Source: Deltaproteobacteria bacterium (GTDB lineage: Bacteria; Desulfobacterota; Desulfarculia; Adiutricales; Adiutricaceae). Taken from it: a stretch of 64,000 bases of DNA. Location: positions 1 to 64,000 of the forward strand of contig JAISFS010000089.1 of the NCBI GenBank assembly GCA_031263485.1, in the 5' to 3' direction. Positions 29,946 to 40,439 of the stretch are shown piece after piece (position 1 is the stretch's first letter; every line of letters begins with the position of its first letter). The notes beneath the pieces were generated by a model. That model had not been told where the DNA came from, ran no database searches, and saw only the letters and a program-made list of their open reading frames with translations. The translations under genes and the position numbers were made by a program.

Positions 29946-30305
29946 CCCAGTGTGCCCCGCAGGACACGAAGGTCATGCAGAGCACAGTTTGACGCCCAGG
30001 CCCAGTGTGCCCCGCAGGACGCGAAGGCCGCGCAGAGCACGGTTTGACGCCCAGGCCCAGTGTGCCCCGCAGGACGCGAAGGCCGCGCAGGGCACGGTTT
30101 GACGCCCAGGCCCAGTGTGCCCCGCAGGACGCGAAGGCCGCGCAGGACACGGTTTGACGCGCAGGCCCAGTATGCCCCGCAGGACGCGAAGGCCGCGCAG
30201 GGCACGGTTTGACGCGCAGGCCCAGTATGCCCCGCAGGACGCGAAGGCCGTGCAGGACACGGTTTGACGCGCAGGCCCAGTATGCCCCGCAGGACACGAA
30301 GGCCT
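29946..30305. repeat. 55-bp tandem repeat, ~6.5-7 copies, with shorter degenerate units upstream (29865-29945)
   Basis: cccagtgtgccccgcaggacgcgaaggccgcgcagggcacggtttgacgcgcagg; unit starts 29946, 30001, 30056, 30111, 30166, 30221, 30276. Confidence 0.96.
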
Positions 30306-30503
30306 TCCGCACCAACGGAACCGTGAAACGAACCCTCTAAGACCCCTCCGTAGTCTTTTCCATCGTCCGCTACGCCGTTGATCACGGCATCGGCGACCCG
30401 GCAGGCATCGGTCGGCTTCAGACGATCCTGAAGCCCTGTCCTGGTTCAGCCGATCCGGAAGCCCGGTCCGGGTTCCCGATCGGGCTTCCCGCAACCGCGC
30501 CGG

Positions 30504-33500
30504 CTACCGTTTAGAGAGCCCCACCGTCATCGCCTCCCGCGTGAGCCTGAACCCCACGTTCGACACCTCCCTCCATGCCGTAACGGAGTTGGAGTTGCCG
30601 GGCGTGTTTATGTACTCCAGATCCACCACCCCGCCGTCGGAGGATGCCGCGCGGAATACGGTCCTGCCGCGGCCCACCACTATGGTCGCCTCAGTGGGGT
30701 TGCCGATGCCCATGGGAACGACCCCCGGCACGAGCCCCTCGGGGATCGTGTTGGTTCGGGGCACGGGCTTGAACATTTGGGCGGTGTCGGGCCGCGGCAG
30801 CCCCGTGAAGGTGTCCAGCACGTAGAAGAAGCCGTCGCCGTAACCGAAGCATGAATCCCTTCCCGGCATGAAGCTCGTGACGGCCATGAGCGAATTCCCG
30901 CCGCCCATGGTCATGAACTTTGGCTGGGTCGTCACCATCTCGAAGGCCCGCATCGGGACCCCACTCATCGAGCCGAGGGCGTCCAGCCTCCTCTTCCAGC
31001 CAGCGACCCCGGGACTTCTCGTAGCCCGCTCCACTTCCTGGTAGCTGGCGCCGCCGGCGACGGTCGTAAGCCCCTCCGTCGGCTTCAGCTTCACGACGTC
31101 CCCGGACGCCACGACCATGGCCCCGCTCACGTCCAGTATCCTGTGAGCCGAAGGGGTCACGTCCTCGAAGGTCAGGAACCCCAGATCGTTCAACGGCTCC
31201 TTTATCCCGTAGAGGTACTGGTCGTGGTTCTCATTGCAGTGGTCGGGGGAGTACTCGTCGCAGGGGAACACGTCGTCCTGGCCGAAGAGCCTTCCCGTGC
31301 CGAACACCACCCAGAGGTTGTCGGCATCGTCGTACGTGGAGTTCACCGCGCCCGTGACCGGGCGTCCGGTGTCGAGGAGACGCTTGAGCTTCCAGGCGGC
31401 GGGCGGGAGCGGGTTGCCGTACGGGTCCGCCATCTCGACCCGCCAGAGGCTTCCTCCGTCGTAGCCGTTGCCGTGCTGCGAGGTCTCCGTCAGCCCGAAG
31501 TAGGCCGCGTGGTCGGACCAGCCGCCGTCCCTGAAGTGCATGGCCCTTGGAAGGAAGGCGTTGTTGAAGAAGCTCGAGTCCACGGGGGCCGTGAGGTAGG
31601 AGGGATTGTTGTCCGTGTTCACGGCGGGCGCCCCGGTCTCGGCGTCCAGGACGATGATCCGCCCGGGCTGGCGGCTCACCCCCGAGTAGGGCGAGCGCCC
31701 CCCGTAGGAAACCTGCACGGTCGTCTTGGTGGGGTTGGTCACCGTGTCGGTGACCGGGCCCGAGGGAAGCATCACGTAGAACTTGTCCCTGCTCCTCACC
31801 AGGACCGGCATGCCCACCATGAGCCCGAGTTCGTAGGCTGTGTAGTTCCACAGGAGCTTGGGCTCCACCTCGGGATCGGTTATGTCCAGGCAGAAAACCT
31901 CGCCGTAGTAGGCGTTGGCCTGCCGGTAATCCTCCGAGGTCGGCTCGATGGGCCTGCCGCCGAGCCTCAGCCCCCCTATGAGCACCGTTCTCCATACCCC
32001 CCTGATCTTCACGTCCACCACGAGCGGCTTCATGTCCACGTAGAAGTTGTGGATGTAGTTGATGTCCGCCAGGAACGGGAGCGTGGGCATGACCGACATG
32101 GGTATGTAGGCCCAGAGCTCCGCCCCGATGTCGTGGGCCAGGGCCTTGGGAAACTTCCGGCTGGTCTTAGAGTAGCTCACTGCCGAGGTGAACCCGGTCG
32201 AGCCGAAGCCCATGTTGACCGCGTGAAGCATGCCGTCGTTGGCCCCGAAATAGACCATCTGGCGGCGTCCCCGCATCTTACTCTTGAAGTCGGCGTAGCT
32301 CTTGTCCGCATAAAGGAGATCGAAGTTGGATGCGGGATTGGCCACCACTATCGGCTTGGAGTTGATGACGTCCCCCAGCCGCCAGATGCCTTTTCGGTTG
32401 TTTCTCCACGGGTTCGGCACTTCCCGTTTCCTTGTGGATGGTCTGTCGCCACCCGTCACGAACGTTATCACGTCCTCGATCGCAAATGACCTTTCGCTCC
32501 ATCTCGGAGAATATTCCATGTAGTTGTCGTGGAGCATCATGATACCGACTTGATCCCGCATGGCGTAAGAGTTGAAGAGTTCCATTTTCGCCTTGAGGTT
32601 CTGGTCGCGGTAAGCGAAGTAGATCCTTCTCCTGCCCAGCGTCTGGGTCGCGGCATCGGTCCAGGCGCGCGGCCCCTTGAGAAGTTTCGCGCTATAGGTG
32701 TCGTCCAGATCCATGAGCCACTGCCCCGCGTCCCAGACAGCGTGCAGCTGGTGCGGGGTCTCTGGCTGGATGCTGGAGCCTTTGGCGGGAGTCGGATTGT
32801 TGTTGCCCTGCGGGTCGTTGCATATCGTGATGTAGCGTTCCTTGATCCAGCAGCGCGGCGGGTCGTCCGGCTTGCGCGTGATCGTGGTGAAGGTGACTAT
32901 CTTGTCGCCTTTGCCTCCGGCGGTGGCCTTGAGCGTGAGCTTCTTGTCAAAGTCGGTGTCCTCGCGCAGGTTGCCGTACGGATCGAGGAAAAGCGCGAAC
33001 ACGCTCCCCACGAAGGGCAGGGAGATGGTGAGGTCGCTGGGCGGAGAGTAGCGCGGGTAGAAGATGGTCTGGACCGAGATCCCGCCGGAAATGTCCGAGA
33101 CGAGGGAGCTCGCGGTGCCGCTTCCGAAGGTCTGGCCCCGGCTGATGCTCTTGAAGACGGAGTTCAGCTTCTCGAAGAGCTCGCCCGCGTTCCTGACCTC
33201 GAAGTAGTTGATTGGCTCCGGTTTTTTCGCTTCGGGATCCCTCTCCCACTCGCCGGGATCGGGGTAACCGTTCCTGTTAAGGTCCTTGAAACCTCCGTAT
33301 TTGGCCATGAGCCACAACGGATTGGGCAGGAACTCGTTAAGGTCGCCCCTTTCCGAAAGGAGGAATCCCCGCGTCATGAAGTAGTAGAAGCTCCCTCCCG
33401 TCGCTTTGCCGCACCCGGACGCGCCGGGGTACAGGCAGGTCCACGGAGTGTTCCTGTCCTTCGACTGGGTGTCCGGCCTCACGAAGTTGCTCGGCACCCC

Positions 33501-35999
33501 CGCCAGGTTGGGCCAGGGGTGGGTCGCGTCCAGCTGCGCTTTCTTGTTGAAATTCTTCTGGGTGTGGGCGGTGTCCATGTAGATCCCGTCGCGGGTCGTG
33601 CCGCTCACCGTGTAGCCGATGGACACGCTCTTGTTGGCGCCGCTCCCGAAGGCGTCGGAACTCACCGCGAACCCGATGACCTTGGAACGGTCTATGGTGA
33701 TCTTGGGGAGGGTGTAGTCCCTGCCCCCGCCCGGGGACCTGTAGTTCTGAAAACGGTAATACTTGACAGGTTTGGCCGACTGGCCGTAGGGGTTCTGTTT
33801 CGGATTCGGCCAGGGGTCCTTCAGATCGCCTGCGTGGATCCGCAGGCCCTGGGGTTCCAGCTGGATCTCCGGCACCCCGTCCGGGTAGTCCGGGCCCTGC
33901 CGGTTGGCCAGGAGGGCGAACTCGTAAGTGCCCATCCCGTCCCTGTCGTAGTCGGATCCCTGCAATCTGTCGTCGAAGCTCGCAACGATCTTGACGAAGA
34001 ATGGAAGCCCCGTCGAGTCTGTCTGCCAGTCCACAACGAAGTAGCTTATGTACGGGAGGACGTTCAGCTGGTCCGCCTCCGCGGACGGGATTGCCTTGAC
34101 CGCCCTGCCGTCCTCCAGATCGAAGACTATCTCGGGGTAGGCGTCGGCGAGCCCCACGGCGTAGATCTCCATGGGCGTGTCCTCCTCGGCCTTGGAGGAA
34201 AAGCTGTGGGTGCGCGCGTACCAGGCTACCGCGGCCGAGACGTAGCCCCCTTCCTTTCCTGGTTCGGACGGGCACAGCCCCTGGACCTGCCCCAGGTCGA
34301 CAAGGTACTTGGGTTTGCAGTCCTCCGCCCAGTGCCTTGCGTAGAAATACTTCTTCCCATCCTTTCCGATCCTCTCGAACACGGACATGGCCTTGAGGAG
34401 CGCGCCCTTATTGAACGGCTTCTTCAGCAGTTCCGGCGGATTCCTCATCGAGCTCAACGGACGCATGGCGTTCATCGCGGGATCGTTGGTGGCCGGATAG
34501 CTGTCCGTGTCGTAATCCGGATATACGGGGCTTATCATCACTACGATGGGCCGTGAACAGTCGACGCTCATGATGCCTCTGGGCTTGTCCGACGCCCAGT
34601 TGTTGGAGAAGTGCGAAAAGGGGTCCCCCCCATACATATTTCGGGTGTAGTAGGCGGATTTCGCCCCCGCGAAGTACCTCACGGCCTCGTAGAGCATCTC
34701 CCCCATGGGCGACCCCCACGCGGTGTTGTCCTTGTACCTGGTCCCGTCCCAGCCCGTGATGCGGAGCTGATCCATGATACGCAACATGCCGTCTCTGCGA
34801 ATCAGTCCCGTCGTGAAGTCGTAATGCCTGCCCATTGAGTCTATGTGAGCCCGGATCCCGCCCCCGGTCTTCCTTTCGGTTTCCTGGGCGATGCCCGTCA
34901 TGAGTCCGAAGAACATCCTGTTGTCGGCCCCGAACTCCTGGAGCAGGCCCACGGGCTTCCAGACGCCTTTCTCATACTCCTCGCACATCTCGTTCGGCCC
35001 GATGCCGCCGGGCAATCTGGGGTTGCAGACCCTTACGAGGCCGGCGAAGTCGAAGCGGCGGTACCCGGACGCAAGCGAGTCCGTGTCGGGCATGTTCCCC
35101 TTGCCGGCGATGAAATCCCAGATGGCTATCTCCGTCTGGAAGTTCTTCACCTTTTGCCTGGCGTTCACCCCCGTGACCGCCATGATGAGGGGTCGGCTAT
35201 CGATTTCTCCCTTCCCCGCCTGGTAGCGGGCGAAGAAGGTGTAGGTGCCCCTGGCAGGCTTCGGGAAGCCCGTGTACATGGATAGGTCGTAATAGGGCAT
35301 GTTGCGCATCTTCTCGGCCCACAGATCGTCGGAGACGGCCTCGATGCCCCAGACGTGGCCGTCTCGGGGCACGAAGCCGATCGCGAGGATCGTCTCTTGG
35401 GCGGTGTCGGTCCACCGCCTGCCGCCGTAGAGCACCCGCCTCATCGCGTCCATCCGACTGGTAGCGAACCAGTTGAGCCAGTTGCCGTGCCAGGGGCCGG
35501 TGCCCGACCCGTTGTTGCCGGGACACACGCCGTGGGCCGACTTCGGCACGGCGATGTCGAGCCTCTTCTGGAGCTCGGGCGGGCGCCGCGGGTTCCTCGC
35601 CTCGGCGTGCCTGGTGTCCGCGAACGACGACCGCGAGAAGGCCATGTTGTACGTGTAGCAGGCAGTGTGGTCGAAGATCCCGTAATACGTGAGGGAAGGG
35701 TTGAAGCCGGAGTCGACCAGGCCGTCCCCGTCCAGATCGATCAGGTTGTTGTAGGCCTGCATGTACATCCTGTGGTCCTTCGCCATGATGATGAGGACCT
35801 GCGGCTGGGACCGCCCGAGCGACAGGAAAGGCATGGTGGAGTACTTGGACTTCTGCGGCTTGTATCCACCAATGGCGGGCGCGGCGGCGAGAAGGACCGC
35901 CGCCAGCGTCAGGATTGCAGCCGCGAGCGCGGACGCGGCCGGGCGCGTCGCCCCGGGGGCCTCCGGACCGGCTTTCCTTGAAAGCTGTGACATCTTCAT
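30504..35999 (-). CDS. pilY1: PilY1/PilC-type large surface protein with C-terminal beta-propeller domain (1831 aa)
   Basis: Signal-like N-terminus; YKPQKSKYSTMPFLSLGRSQPQVLIIMAKDHRMYMQAYNNLIDLDGDG; later YFGANDGMLHAVNMGF, VDMKPLVVDVKIRGVWRTVLIGGLRLGGR, characteristic of PilC/PilY1. Confidence 0.85.
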   Translation of the reverse strand: MKMSQLSRKAGPEAPGATRPAASALAAAILTLAAVLLAAAPAIGGYKPQKSKYSTMPFLSLGRSQPQVLIIMAKDHRMYMQAYNNLIDLDGDGLVDSGFNPSLTYYGIFDHTACYTYNMAFSRSSFADTRHAEARNPRRPPELQKRLDIAVPKSAHGVCPGNNGSGTGPWHGNWLNWFATSRMDAMRRVLYGGRRWTDTAQETILAIGFVPRDGHVWGIEAVSDDLWAEKMRNMPYYDLSMYTGFPKPARGTYTFFARYQAGKGEIDSRPLIMAVTGVNARQKVKNFQTEIAIWDFIAGKGNMPDTDSLASGYRRFDFAGLVRVCNPRLPGGIGPNEMCEEYEKGVWKPVGLLQEFGADNRMFFGLMTGIAQETERKTGGGIRAHIDSMGRHYDFTTGLIRRDGMLRIMDQLRITGWDGTRYKDNTAWGSPMGEMLYEAVRYFAGAKSAYYTRNMYGGDPFSHFSNNWASDKPRGIMSVDCSRPIVVMISPVYPDYDTDSYPATNDPAMNAMRPLSSMRNPPELLKKPFNKGALLKAMSVFERIGKDGKKYFYARHWAEDCKPKYLVDLGQVQGLCPSEPGKEGGYVSAAVAWYARTHSFSSKAEEDTPMEIYAVGLADAYPEIVFDLEDGRAVKAIPSAEADQLNVLPYISYFVVDWQTDSTGLPFFVKIVASFDDRLQGSDYDRDGMGTYEFALLANRQGPDYPDGVPEIQLEPQGLRIHAGDLKDPWPNPKQNPYGQSAKPVKYYRFQNYRSPGGGRDYTLPKITIDRSKVIGFAVSSDAFGSGANKSVSIGYTVSGTTRDGIYMDTAHTQKNFNKKAQLDATHPWPNLAGVPSNFVRPDTQSKDRNTPWTCLYPGASGCGKATGGSFYYFMTRGFLLSERGDLNEFLPNPLWLMAKYGGFKDLNRNGYPDPGEWERDPEAKKPEPINYFEVRNAGELFEKLNSVFKSISRGQTFGSGTASSLVSDISGGISVQTIFYPRYSPPSDLTISLPFVGSVFALFLDPYGNLREDTDFDKKLTLKATAGGKGDKIVTFTTITRKPDDPPRCWIKERYITICNDPQGNNNPTPAKGSSIQPETPHQLHAVWDAGQWLMDLDDTYSAKLLKGPRAWTDAATQTLGRRRIYFAYRDQNLKAKMELFNSYAMRDQVGIMMLHDNYMEYSPRWSERSFAIEDVITFVTGGDRPSTRKREVPNPWRNNRKGIWRLGDVINSKPIVVANPASNFDLLYADKSYADFKSKMRGRRQMVYFGANDGMLHAVNMGFGSTGFTSAVSYSKTSRKFPKALAHDIGAELWAYIPMSVMPTLPFLADINYIHNFYVDMKPLVVDVKIRGVWRTVLIGGLRLGGRPIEPTSEDYRQANAYYGEVFCLDITDPEVEPKLLWNYTAYELGLMVGMPVLVRSRDKFYVMLPSGPVTDTVTNPTKTTVQVSYGGRSPYSGVSRQPGRIIVLDAETGAPAVNTDNNPSYLTAPVDSSFFNNAFLPRAMHFRDGGWSDHAAYFGLTETSQHGNGYDGGSLWRVEMADPYGNPLPPAAWKLKRLLDTGRPVTGAVNSTYDDADNLWVVFGTGRLFGQDDVFPCDEYSPDHCNENHDQYLYGIKEPLNDLGFLTFEDVTPSAHRILDVSGAMVVASGDVVKLKPTEGLTTVAGGASYQEVERATRSPGVAGWKRRLDALGSMSGVPMRAFEMVTTQPKFMTMGGGNSLMAVTSFMPGRDSCFGYGDGFFYVLDTFTGLPRPDTAQMFKPVPRTNTIPEGLVPGVVPMGIGNPTEATIVVGRGRTVFRAASSDGGVVDLEYINTPGNSNSVTAWREVSNVGFRLTREAMTVGLSKR

Positions 36000-36477
36000 C
36001 TCGAACCTCCTTGACGCGCGCCGCGCTCTGCCCCGCCGTCACGGGTAGCTCCGTGAAGTCGACGGGGGGCCTTGGCTTCAGCCAGGCCGTTGCCGGACGT
36101 CCCCTGCGGCGGCCGGAGCAGCATTTCCGGAGGACGCTTCACCCCGATTAAGCCCTCGAATCAGGCGCCGGATCCATGATCCGCCCGGGCGACCAAAGCC
36201 CGTACCCGCCGAAACGGCCGTGCGGACGGGGGCGGGGGGCCGCGAATCTGGCGGAAAACTGGGACCGGAGCGCGGCTTTTTATGAGGCAAAAAATCATTC
36301 CGTTTATCGCGGGAAAGCCCTTCCGGACGTCCGGGCACGAAGAACGCGTCAGGACGGGGGAGGGCCGGTCCGGGCGGCACGAACGGTTAGGCGGGGCATG
36401 AGCTTCGCCGCTCAAGAGCGGACAGGCGAACGGGATAGTCTCCTCCCGGCGGTCGCCCGCCACCGGATCCCCTGCGC

Positions 36478-36532
36478 AGGAGTTCGAGTCTCCTCTTCGG
36501 CACCATTGCGCGTTTAACATGCTTTTCCAAAA
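36478..36532 (+). repeat. Partial tRNA-Leu 3' end plus downstream flank (att-like direct repeat, copy 1)
   Basis: aggagttcgagtctcctcttcggcaccattgcgcgtttaacatgcttttccaaaa; 54/55 identical to 44788-44842; no matching 5' acceptor GCCGAAG upstream. Confidence 0.9.
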
Positions 36533-37734
36533 CAATTAATGGAATGCCACCCTGTCCGAGACCCTTAAGACGATGTCAAGGGTCACGGGGACCGGGAAGT
36601 CCGTAGCGAAAGCCGGCCTATGCCCATTCGTTCCGACCCTCCGTCGGAAGCGGAACTTCGACGGCCTGATGCGATCGGGGCCGCCTGGACAGGCGCGTCG
36701 GGAACCGCATGGACTCTTGAACGGTAAACATGACCGCCGCCAGGAAAAGACCCCCTCACGAACGTCCGGTTTGTCGCGCAGGATGCACAGGACGGCCAGG
36801 GGGTCACCTGGACGGACAGGCCGCAGGGAGGGCCAGGGCCGCAGGACGGCCAAGCGGTCGCCTGTACTGCCAGAGCTGCGGTGAGGGCCAGAGCCGCGGG
36901 GAGGGCCAGTGCCGCAGGACGACCAGCGGTCGCCTGTATGGCCAAGGCCACAGGGCCGCAGTGACGTTGCCGCCACGACGCACGGGATCGACCGCATGTC
37001 CTAACGAAAAGTTTCAACGGCCCAAGTCTTCTGGGCGCGAACGCCGTCGGTGCGAGTAGCGGCTCCCCGGAAAGAGCGGGCCTTTCCGCTGCCTGCCGAC
37101 GGGCACGGCAGTCGCTCTGCGTTCAGGGTTTCCGGCACATGCCGCCCGTCCGCTTCGCCACGCCTCAGAGACCGGAGAGATCCGTACGAAAATCAAACAG
37201 CACGATACGCGTTTATTATGACTACGCCTTCCACGATCCGTCTGCAACGCATGGACCGATTCGCGAGCGACAAGGTCTCCGCCGCAGGCCGCCAAGGCGC
37301 CGTCGGAGGCGGCGGCCAAGATCCCCTGGCGGCGACCCGGCCCGCGAGGACGGCATCCTCGGAGCCGGAAAAGCCCGTAAGGGATCCGGGCCCGGTCGGG
37401 AGGCGGTCGGCGGCATGGCGACTGGTGTCAAGGCGGGTCAGTTCATTTGCGCGGATCCGATTCCTGTGCGCCGCTATGCCCGAATTCCGCCGACCTGTCA
37501 AACGGCGCCTCGAAAAGGCGCGCGTTCACGGCACTGTAGCGGCAGGTGGCGGCAACTCGCGGATCGAGGCTATCCCCATCGGCGTATAGAACATGGATCG
37601 ATAGCCTATGCCATGAATTCATCCGTGACCTTGGGCTATGTCCACATGCCGCGACCGGCACCGTTAACGGGACAGGATCCGCCAGGCAGAGGCGGCGGAT
37701 GGCTCGGGTTCGGAGGCATGCCTGCGACCGGCAG

Positions 37735-37850
37735 AGCGATGCTGGACAGGGCAACCTGCGGCCTGCAGGGCGATGCTGGACAGGCCGACCTGCGCCTGCG
37801 GAGCGATGTTGGACAAGGCCGGGCCTGCGCCTGCGGAGCGACGCGGGAAA
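37735..37850. repeat. Degenerate ~36-bp tandem repeat, ~3 copies
   Basis: gcgatgctggacagggcaacctgcggcctgcag / ggcgatgctggacaggccgacctgcgcctgcgg / agcgatgttggacaaggccgggcctgcgcctgcgg. Confidence 0.75.
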
Positions 37851-38140
37851 GGCGCTGTTTCAGGTTCGTCATGCACGGCATTCGGCATTCCAGCGAAAGC
37901 TCGACAAAATCAGATGCCGGTCGCCTCTAAGCGGCCGCCCCGGGACGAGCTTCCTCCGGCGCCCCCCCCTACACATTCATGTTGATTTTCAACACCCCGG
38001 CGCATGAAACCCTTGAAGCCGTCACGATTTGATGGGTGTCCAAGGCCGTGACGCCCAAGAACACGTCTCATGATAAATGACGAGGGACGCCGCGTCCCGC
38101 CTTCAGGCGCCCGACCCCCTTAAAGCGGCTTCCGCGACCA

Positions 38141-39085
38141 TCACCCTTTTCGCGGCGGGGCTCCAAGAAAACCCCTCGCCAGTCCCTCGTCGCGGGCGAG
38201 CTGGTCCGCGAGGGCCTGGGGGGACTCGAACCTGATCATGTTCCTGATGCGGCGGACGAACTCCAGCCCCAGCCTCTCGCCGTATAACTCCTCGCTGAAG
38301 TCGAAGACGAAGGTCTCCACCGTGAGGCTCCCCCCCTTGAAGGTGGGGTTGTGGCCGATGCTGGTCATGGCTGGGAGCCTTCGGCCCCTGAGCACCGCGT
38401 TCACCGCGTAGACGCCGGGTCCGGGAACGAGCTGGGCCATGCCGCCCAGGTTGGCGGTGGGGAAGCCCAGGGTGCGCCCCCGCCGCTGGCCAGCCACCAC
38501 CTCGCCGTCCAGGCGGTAGGGCCTCCCCAGGATCTTCGCCGCTGACTCCACGTGCCCGACCTTCAGGAGCCCCCGCAATCGGGAGCTGGACAGGCTCTCC
38601 CCGCCCGGCGCTATCTGGGCCCGGCAGGCTTCCACCGCGATCCCCCGGGCCTTGGCCCAGGCTGACAGGAGCCCGAAGTGCCCTTCGGCGCCGCGGCCGA
38701 AGCGGAAGTCCGGCCCGGTCACTATCTCCAGGGCCTCAGTGCGTTCCTGGATCGCCTGCTCCAGGAACTCCGCCGGCCCTATGTCGCTCAAGGCGTCGTC
38801 GAAGACGAGCCGCCCCAGGACGTCAACGTCCAGGGACTCCAGGATCTCCGCCTTCTGCGCGAAGGTGGTGAGGACCTCCGGCGCGGCCGAGGGGGAGAGG
38901 ATCGAGAGAGGGTGAGGCTCGAAAGTCAGGACCAGCGAGGCGGCCCCCTTCTCCCGCGCCCCCCGGACAACCCGATCCACCAGGAACTGATGGCCGAGGT
39001 GGAGGCCGTCGAAGGACCCGACGGTCAGGACGGTCCGGAGGCGGGGACCGGCGGGGCCCGCCAGCCAGTCAGGGACGGTGAGCAT
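38141..39085 (-). CDS. ribF: Bifunctional riboflavin kinase / FAD synthetase RibF
   Basis: VLTVGSFDGLHLGHQFLVDRVV, LSSSRLRGLLKVGHVESAAKILGRPY, GRTLGFPTANLGG, ETFVFDFSEELYGERLGLEFVRRIR. Confidence 0.94.
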   Translation of the reverse strand: MLTVPDWLAGPAGPRLRTVLTVGSFDGLHLGHQFLVDRVVRGAREKGAASLVLTFEPHPLSILSPSAAPEVLTTFAQKAEILESLDVDVLGRLVFDDALSDIGPAEFLEQAIQERTEALEIVTGPDFRFGRGAEGHFGLLSAWAKARGIAVEACRAQIAPGGESLSSSRLRGLLKVGHVESAAKILGRPYRLDGEVVAGQRRGRTLGFPTANLGGMAQLVPGPGVYAVNAVLRGRRLPAMTSIGHNPTFKGGSLTVETFVFDFSEELYGERLGLEFVRRIRNMIRFESPQALADQLARDEGLARGFLGAPPRKG

Positions 39086-39807
39086 TGCGTATTGTTTTCC
39101 TGCCCGGGCGTCCCGGACGGGGGGCGCGGCTCCAGGACTGTTTCAAGGCGGAAGGGCCCGGAGCCCCGCCGCGCCCCGCAAATTGCGGGGGACCGGGGCG
39201 CCGGACCCTTCAGGGAGTTTCTGGCGGACTGAATTTTAAATTAAACCCCGCCATTTTTCAACGGCGACCGCCAGCGCACCAGTGCGCCAGCGGCGGCGAC
39301 TGCAGGCCGCGGCGACCTAGACCAGCGAGGGCAGGGCCGACCGACAGGAGCAGGGCCGACGGGGCCGGGCTCTTGGAAGCGCCCTCCCGTACCGCCCTCC
39401 CTCAGGTAACGTTACGCCTCGGAGCGCCCTGGGCCCCGCGAGGGAAGTCCGGCAGCCCCTCCCGCAAGATCTTCGGCTCGCCCAAGATCCCGGCGGCGGC
39501 CATGGAACGCCTCGGCCAGACTGGCGGGCGCCAGGCCCGGCGGAGTCTTGACCCGCAGACGTCGGCGACCGGGACGGGATTGGGTAGCGCAGACCTGGTC
39601 GCCTTGATCCCGAACGATGCCCCGCCGGCCCATCGACTCAGCCTCCGTTCTTGCGCGACACGGCATCGGAGGGCGCACACCGAGGCGGGGCCGGGTTTCC
39701 GGAAGATCCGCAAACCACGACGGCTTGACGCCGACATCGGCTTTGACATGATCTAGCTCATCGGGCCATTCGCCTTTCCATCGTCTCGGTCCCCGACCGT
39801 TCCCCGC

Positions 39808-39950
39808 GCGTGAAACGAACGTTGATCCTGAGACGAAGGCCGCGCGTGAAACGAACGTCGAACTTGAGACGAAGGCCGAGCGTGAAACGAAAGCCGAGCT
39901 TGAAACGAAAGCCGAGCGTGAAACGAAAGCCGAGCGTGAAACGATCATCA
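39808..39950. repeat. 18-bp (and 36-bp higher-order) tandem repeat, GCCGAGCGTGAAACGAAA-type
   Basis: cgtgaaacgaaagccgagcttgaaacgaaagccgagcgtgaaacgaaagccgagcgtgaaacg. Confidence 0.9.
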
Positions 39951-40439
39951 TGCGGATACTTCCCCTTTCAGGTTTCTCGGAACGTGGGCTATCTCGGCGG
40001 CGCCACACGGTACGGCAACCTCCGCAAGGCATGTCTCAACATGCCTTCCTGGGCGGGTCGGGTCGGGAAGCCGTTCCCCAAGCCTCCCTATCGGGGGGGA
40101 CGCAGGCTTTTCCCGGCGAAGATCCATCGGCCAGTTTAATCCTTGGCGAAAACCGGAAGGAGCGTCCGCTTCCCGACTTCCGCCGCGATGCCGTCCGCAA
40201 TGCCGGGAAAACGTTCAGCCCCGACCGCTCAGGCGCATGCGGTCACGCGACACGCTAAAGCCGGCCCGCTTCGCAACGCAAGGCCGCGTTCGGGAAAACG
40301 CCTCCTCGCCACATCACTTCGCTCGGTTCCGGCGTCCCATCGCAGCATCGGGACGGTCGCCCGTGCGCGTCCGGCGGTACCGGCATCGCGTCGGGGCACA
40401 GCCCGCCAGTGGCCCTTGGGCTGAAGCCGGGCCGTGTCA

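Noticed and set aside
29824-30494. Three overlapping minus ORFs as real repeat proteins
   Set aside because: They are the arithmetic consequence of a stop-free 55-bp repeat read in three frames; no RBS or domain support.
32529-34556. 675-aa plus-strand ORF opposite pilY1
   Set aside because: Antisense to a motif-rich PilY1-like protein; no independent support.
36161-36535. Complete second tRNA-Leu at the 36.5-kb repeat
   Set aside because: Only the T-arm and 3' acceptor are present; no GCCGAAG 5' acceptor or anticodon arm at the correct distance.
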